From: Bryobacterales bacterium
GTDB lineage: Bacteria; Acidobacteriota; Terriglobia; Bryobacterales; Bryobacteraceae
NCBI GenBank assembly: GCA_020847045.1
Contig: JADLCT010000039.1
Span: 116,414-180,413 of the forward strand
DNA: 64,000 bases
Reading direction: 5' to 3'
A program made the position numbers and the translations under genes. Shown here piece by piece: positions 61,702 to 64,000 of this stretch. Below the pieces are notes generated by a model. The model was given only the letters and a program-made list of their open reading frames with translations, made no database searches and had not been told where the DNA came from. The first letter of the stretch is position 1. The number at the start of each line of letters is the position of its first letter.

Positions 61702-62544
61702 ATGACTGGCGATGCGTTGAAAAGCCGCGCCTGCCTGCTTGCGGCGGCGTTCCTGTTCTCCACCGGCGGCGCCGCCATCAAAGCCGCCGCCATGCCCGCC
61801 TGGGAGATTGCCGGCGCCCGTTCGCTGGTGGCCGCGCTGGCGCTGCTGGCGCTCGCCCCCGGCTCCCGCCGCCTGCCCAGCCGCCGCCACCTGCCGGTCG
61901 CCCTCAGCTACGCCCTGACGCTGGTCGCCTTCGTGGCCGCCAACAAGCTCACCACCTCGGCCAACGCGATCTTTCTCCAGTCCACCGCTCCGCTCTACCT
62001 CCTGCTCGCCTCTCCCCTGCTGCTCAAAGAACCAGTGAAACGAGCCGATGTCTGGGGGCTTCTGCTCATGGCCACGGGCATGGCGCTGCTGTTTACCTCC
62101 GCCGACCCGCCCACGGCGCTTGCCGTGGACCCTCTGCGCGGTAACCTGCTCTCCACCTTCTCCGGATTCACCTGGGCCGGCGTCGTGCTCGGTGTGCGCT
62201 GGCTGGAGCGTGCATCGCCTGGGGCGGGGGCCGCCACGGTGGTCCACGGCAACGTGATGGCGTTTCTCATTTGCCTGCCGTTTTTTGAAGGCCTGCCCGT
62301 GGCCAGCGCCTCGGCCTGGGCCACCATCCTCTACATGGGCTGCTTTCAGGTGGCGCTCGCCTATGTGTTCCTCACGCGAGGACTGCGCGGCGTGCCCGCT
62401 CTCGAAGCTTCCCTGCTCCTGCTGCTGGAGCCCGCGCTGAATCCACTGTGGACCTGGTTCGCTCACGGTGAGCGCCCCACGCCCGTCGCGCTGGCCGGCG
62501 GAGCGCTCATCGTCAGCGCCACCGCCGTGCGTCTGCTACGTTGA
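61702..62544 (+). CDS. DMT-superfamily (EamA) transporter
   Basis: This 280-residue inner-membrane protein has two EamA repeats and about ten hydrophobic helices. The first repeat shows AAAFLFSTGGAAIKAA and SANAIFLQSTAPLYLLLASPLLLKE. The second shows FTWAGVVLGVRWLER and ALEASLLLLLEPALNPLWTWFAHGE, the family signature. It is probably a metabolite or amino-acid exporter. ATG 61702 follows GGAA by about 8 bases and begins at the first helix. An ATG at 61627 has AAGGAG only 3 bases upstream and would add an atypical basic leader across the PP2C start. Confidence 0.92.
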   Translation: MTGDALKSRACLLAAAFLFSTGGAAIKAAAMPAWEIAGARSLVAALALLALAPGSRRLPSRRHLPVALSYALTLVAFVAANKLTTSANAIFLQSTAPLYLLLASPLLLKEPVKRADVWGLLLMATGMALLFTSADPPTALAVDPLRGNLLSTFSGFTWAGVVLGVRWLERASPGAGAATVVHGNVMAFLICLPFFEGLPVASASAWATILYMGCFQVALAYVFLTRGLRGVPALEASLLLLLEPALNPLWTWFAHGERPTPVALAGGALIVSATAVRLLR

Positions 62545-62712
62545 ACCGGCTTCCACTGGCCTCTGGGACTGCGCTGTCCCATGGCCTATTCCCTAGTACG
62601 GCAGGCCCACGCGCTCGTCAGCGTTCCGAGCCGCGAGAATAGGGACTCTTCCCAATTGGGCCGCGCGCACCCGCACCGTACAATCCATAGTGACAGCACT
62701 CAACCGCATATC

Positions 62713-62931
62713 ATGGCCGCTACCACTGCACGCTCGAAGCCGTACTTCAACGAGATTGAGGCCGCGCGCCATCTCGGCATTTCCATCGACGAATTCCGCG
62801 TCCTGGTGCGCCGCCACATCGTGGACCGCGAGGAAGACTTGAACAACATGCCCATCACCACCTTCCACGCCTCCGACCTGCTCCTGCTGCGCCTGCTCAC
62901 GGGCAGGGGCGCGGCGAATTCAGCCCGCTAA
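62713..62931 (+). CDS. Small MerR-like helix-turn-helix protein, 72 aa
   Basis: The 72 residues hold one DNA-binding fold: YFNEIEAARHLGISIDEFRV is a clear helix-turn-helix (positions 11-30) of the MerR/excisionase type. A short wing-like DLNNMPITTF and a helix SDLLLLRLL follow. There is no effector domain. Small proteins of this kind act as local regulators. No ribosome site is visible before ATG 62713; TACAAT with a plausible leader lies at 62679-62684. It precedes the HIBADH-like gene by 51 bases. Target and function are unknown. Confidence 0.7.
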   Translation: MAATTARSKPYFNEIEAARHLGISIDEFRVLVRRHIVDREEDLNNMPITTFHASDLLLLRLLTGRGAANSAR

Positions 62932-62967
62932 CTCCGGCCGCCGCCGCGCCGCTCTCCGCCCCTCCTG

Positions 62968-62973
62968 TACAAT
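62968..62973 (+). promoter_or_regulatory. Possible -10 element TACAAT, leaderless type
   Basis: TACAAT ends 9 bases before ATG 62983, with no Shine-Dalgarno sequence. This lets the dehydrogenase gene be transcribed independently of the small HTH gene. Confidence 0.4.
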
Positions 62974-62982
62974 GGCCACTCT

Positions 62983-63876
62983 ATGGCCAAAATTGGATTC
63001 CTCGGTTTGGGCATCATGGGATACCCCATGGCCCGCAATCTGCGCCGCGCCGGACATGAGGTGTACGTCTGGTCCCATACCTCCGCAAAATCCGAACGGC
63101 TGGCTCGGGAGGAGGGCGTCATCGCCTGCGCCACACCGAAAGAAGCCGGCGCCGCCGTGGAGTGCGCCTTTTTCTGCGTCGGCGACACCGCCATGTCCGA
63201 GCGCGTTGTCTTCGCCCCGGACGGTCTCGCTGCGGGCATGGCCGCCGGTGGCGTAATTGTCGACACCAGCACCGTCTCCCCCTCGTTTAGCATCGCCATG
63301 GGAGACCGTCTGGCCACTCAAGGGATCCACTTCCTGGGGGCGCCCTGCACAGGGTCGCGGCCCGGCGCCGAGGGCGGCACCCTCACCTTCATGATTGGCG
63401 GCGAAAAGAGTATCTTCGAGCGAACAAAGCCCTATTTCGAGGCGATGGGCAAGAAGCTTTACTACTGCGGCGGCCCCGGGCTGGGGTTGCACGCCAAGCT
63501 CACCCAGAACCTCGTGCTCTCCAATCTGCTCCAGGCGTTCAACGAAGGACTGGTGCTCTCCACCAAGGCGGGCGTCGATCCGGCCCTCATGCTGGACATC
63601 CTGGATAACTCGGCGGCAAAAAGCGGTCTCATCTCCTATAAGGCTCCGTTCATCTTTCGCCGGGACTTCACCACAAACTTCTCCGTAAAATGGATGCACA
63701 AGGACATCGGGCTCATGCTCGACTCCGCCAGCGAGCAGGGAGTACCCGTTCCGCTCACCGCGCTCACCCGCCAAATGTTCCAAGCGGCGATTGCACAGGG
63801 CTTGGGCGAGGACGATATTTGCTCTACTATCAAGGTGTTAGAGGGTATCGTGGGGGTCGAGGTCAAATCTTCTTGA
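62983..63876 (+). CDS. NAD(P)-dependent beta-hydroxyacid dehydrogenase (3-hydroxyisobutyrate dehydrogenase family)
   Basis: This 297-residue protein has an N-terminal Rossmann fold with GLGIMG (8-13) and the family's substrate loop GAPCTGSRPGAEGGTLT (119-135). The catalytic lysine K172 lies in HAKLTQNLVLSNLLQAF. Relatives oxidise 3-hydroxyisobutyrate, tartronate semialdehyde (reverse), 6-phosphogluconate analogues or gamma-hydroxybutyrate. In this neighbourhood a sugar-acid semialdehyde is plausible but not shown. All catalytic positions are intact. TACAAT lies 9 bases before the ATG, and the stop abuts the promoter region at the window's end. Confidence 0.93.
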   Translation: MAKIGFLGLGIMGYPMARNLRRAGHEVYVWSHTSAKSERLAREEGVIACATPKEAGAAVECAFFCVGDTAMSERVVFAPDGLAAGMAAGGVIVDTSTVSPSFSIAMGDRLATQGIHFLGAPCTGSRPGAEGGTLTFMIGGEKSIFERTKPYFEAMGKKLYYCGGPGLGLHAKLTQNLVLSNLLQAFNEGLVLSTKAGVDPALMLDILDNSAAKSGLISYKAPFIFRRDFTTNFSVKWMHKDIGLMLDSASEQGVPVPLTALTRQMFQAAIAQGLGEDDICSTIKVLEGIVGVEVKSS

Positions 63877-63895
63877 TTTTGGATCTCGATTTTTG

Positions 63896-63924
63896 TTGAC
63901 ATTCCAAAATCGGTATTCTAATAT
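63896..63924 (+). promoter_or_regulatory. Strong sigma-70 promoter reading out of the window
   Basis: A perfect TTGACA (63896-63901), an exact 17-base spacer and TAATAT (63919-63924) point rightward. This is the best promoter match in the window and drives a gene beyond 64000. The sequence around it is markedly AT-rich compared with the surrounding coding DNA. Confidence 0.75.
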
Positions 63925-63930
63925 TGGAAT
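63901..63930. promoter_or_regulatory. Inverted repeat spanning the promoter (probable operator)
   Basis: ATTCCAA (63901-63907) and TTGGAAT (63924-63930) form a perfect 7-bp inverted repeat with a 16-base gap. It covers the spacer and the -10 box. A second, overlapping dyad pairs TTTTGGA (63877-63883) with TCCAAAA (63903-63909). A bound repressor would block the promoter. Confidence 0.6.
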
Positions 63931-63937
63931 CAAGCCG

Positions 63938-63951
63938 GGGAGGCAACTCCC
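63938..63951 (+). other. GNRA-tetraloop hairpin in the 5' leader
   Basis: GGGAG-GCAA-CTCCC is a 5-bp GC-rich stem with a GCAA tetraloop. It lies about 7 bases after the predicted transcription start. It may stabilise the transcript's 5' end or be part of a larger leader structure; the window ends before a start codon. Confidence 0.45.
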
Positions 63952-64000
63952 ACCAAAGCGAGACTAACCTCACTTGATAGACCCCTGAAGCAATTCCTCC

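Noticed and set aside
63931..64000. A known riboswitch in the leader at the window's end
   Set aside because: The GNRA hairpin alone does not match the conserved cores of the c-di-GMP, cobalamin, SAM or fluoride classes that I can recall, and the leader is cut off.
1..64000. tRNA, rRNA, CRISPR, transposase or prophage genes
   Set aside because: No repeats with regular spacers, no T-loop-like tRNA ends, no DDE, Cas or phage proteins were seen on either strand.

Overview
The window is GC-rich (roughly 65%), densely coded DNA with no stretch over 300 bases lacking a gene. I see no rRNA, tRNA, CRISPR array, prophage or transposase. The gene families point to an Acidobacteriota chromosome of the Bryobacterales/Solibacter type. 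These include two giant Oar-like TonB-dependent receptors with carboxypeptidase-regulatory N-termini, a PSD1 cytochrome/DUF1501 pair, a SYLF protein, a TIGR03623-type AddB partner, a PQQ dehydrogenase and many exported enolase, TIM-barrel and amidohydrolase enzymes. This is inference from gene content; no 16S gene is present.

Layout. 1-4.7 kb: beta-propeller protein (cut by the window edge), M1-like peptidase with TPR, lpxB, and an unknown protein. 4.8-9.0 kb: membrane M48 peptidase and an AlbA_2/RecG-like regulator broken by one extra copy of a 4-base repeat. 9.0-14.5 kb: acyl-CoA ligase, inositol-phosphatase-like enzyme, QueD, bestrophin, SYLF protein. 14.5-25.8 kb: phosphatase, TonB receptor and galactonate-dehydratase-like enzyme on one strand, then a Tat-exported sugar isomerase and a second TonB receptor. 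25.8-31.5 kb: AddA/AddB-like helicase-nuclease pair. 31.6-38 kb: sugar isomerase and a CzcCBA-type metal efflux operon. 38-45.5 kb: exported mutarotase-like protein, PSD1/DUF1501 pair, a divergent CorA-like membrane protein, a glycine-zipper protein. 45.5-51.6 kb: a second RND tripartite pump under a divergent PadR regulator. 51.6-55.8 kb: Maf, HDOD protein, unknown protein, PQQ dehydrogenase. 55.8-60.6 kb: SelA-like PLP enzyme, amidohydrolase, Zn dehydrogenase and a second enolase-superfamily enzyme. 60.7-64 kb: PP2C phosphatase, EamA transporter, small HTH protein, 3-hydroxyisobutyrate-dehydrogenase-like enzyme, and a strong promoter with an inverted repeat reading out of the window.

How it works together. 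The best-supported theme is uptake and partly extracytoplasmic processing of carbohydrate acids. TonB receptors sit beside phosphatase, dehydratase, isomerase, ammonia-lyase-like and amidohydrolase enzymes, several of which carry twin-arginine or Sec-type N-termini. Two complete RND exporters handle metals and small organic compounds. A second recurring theme is translation initiation. About eight genes have a TAnnnT -10-like hexamer only 7-10 bases before the start codon, mostly without a Shine-Dalgarno sequence. This suggests leaderless transcripts alongside genes with classical AGGAGG sites.
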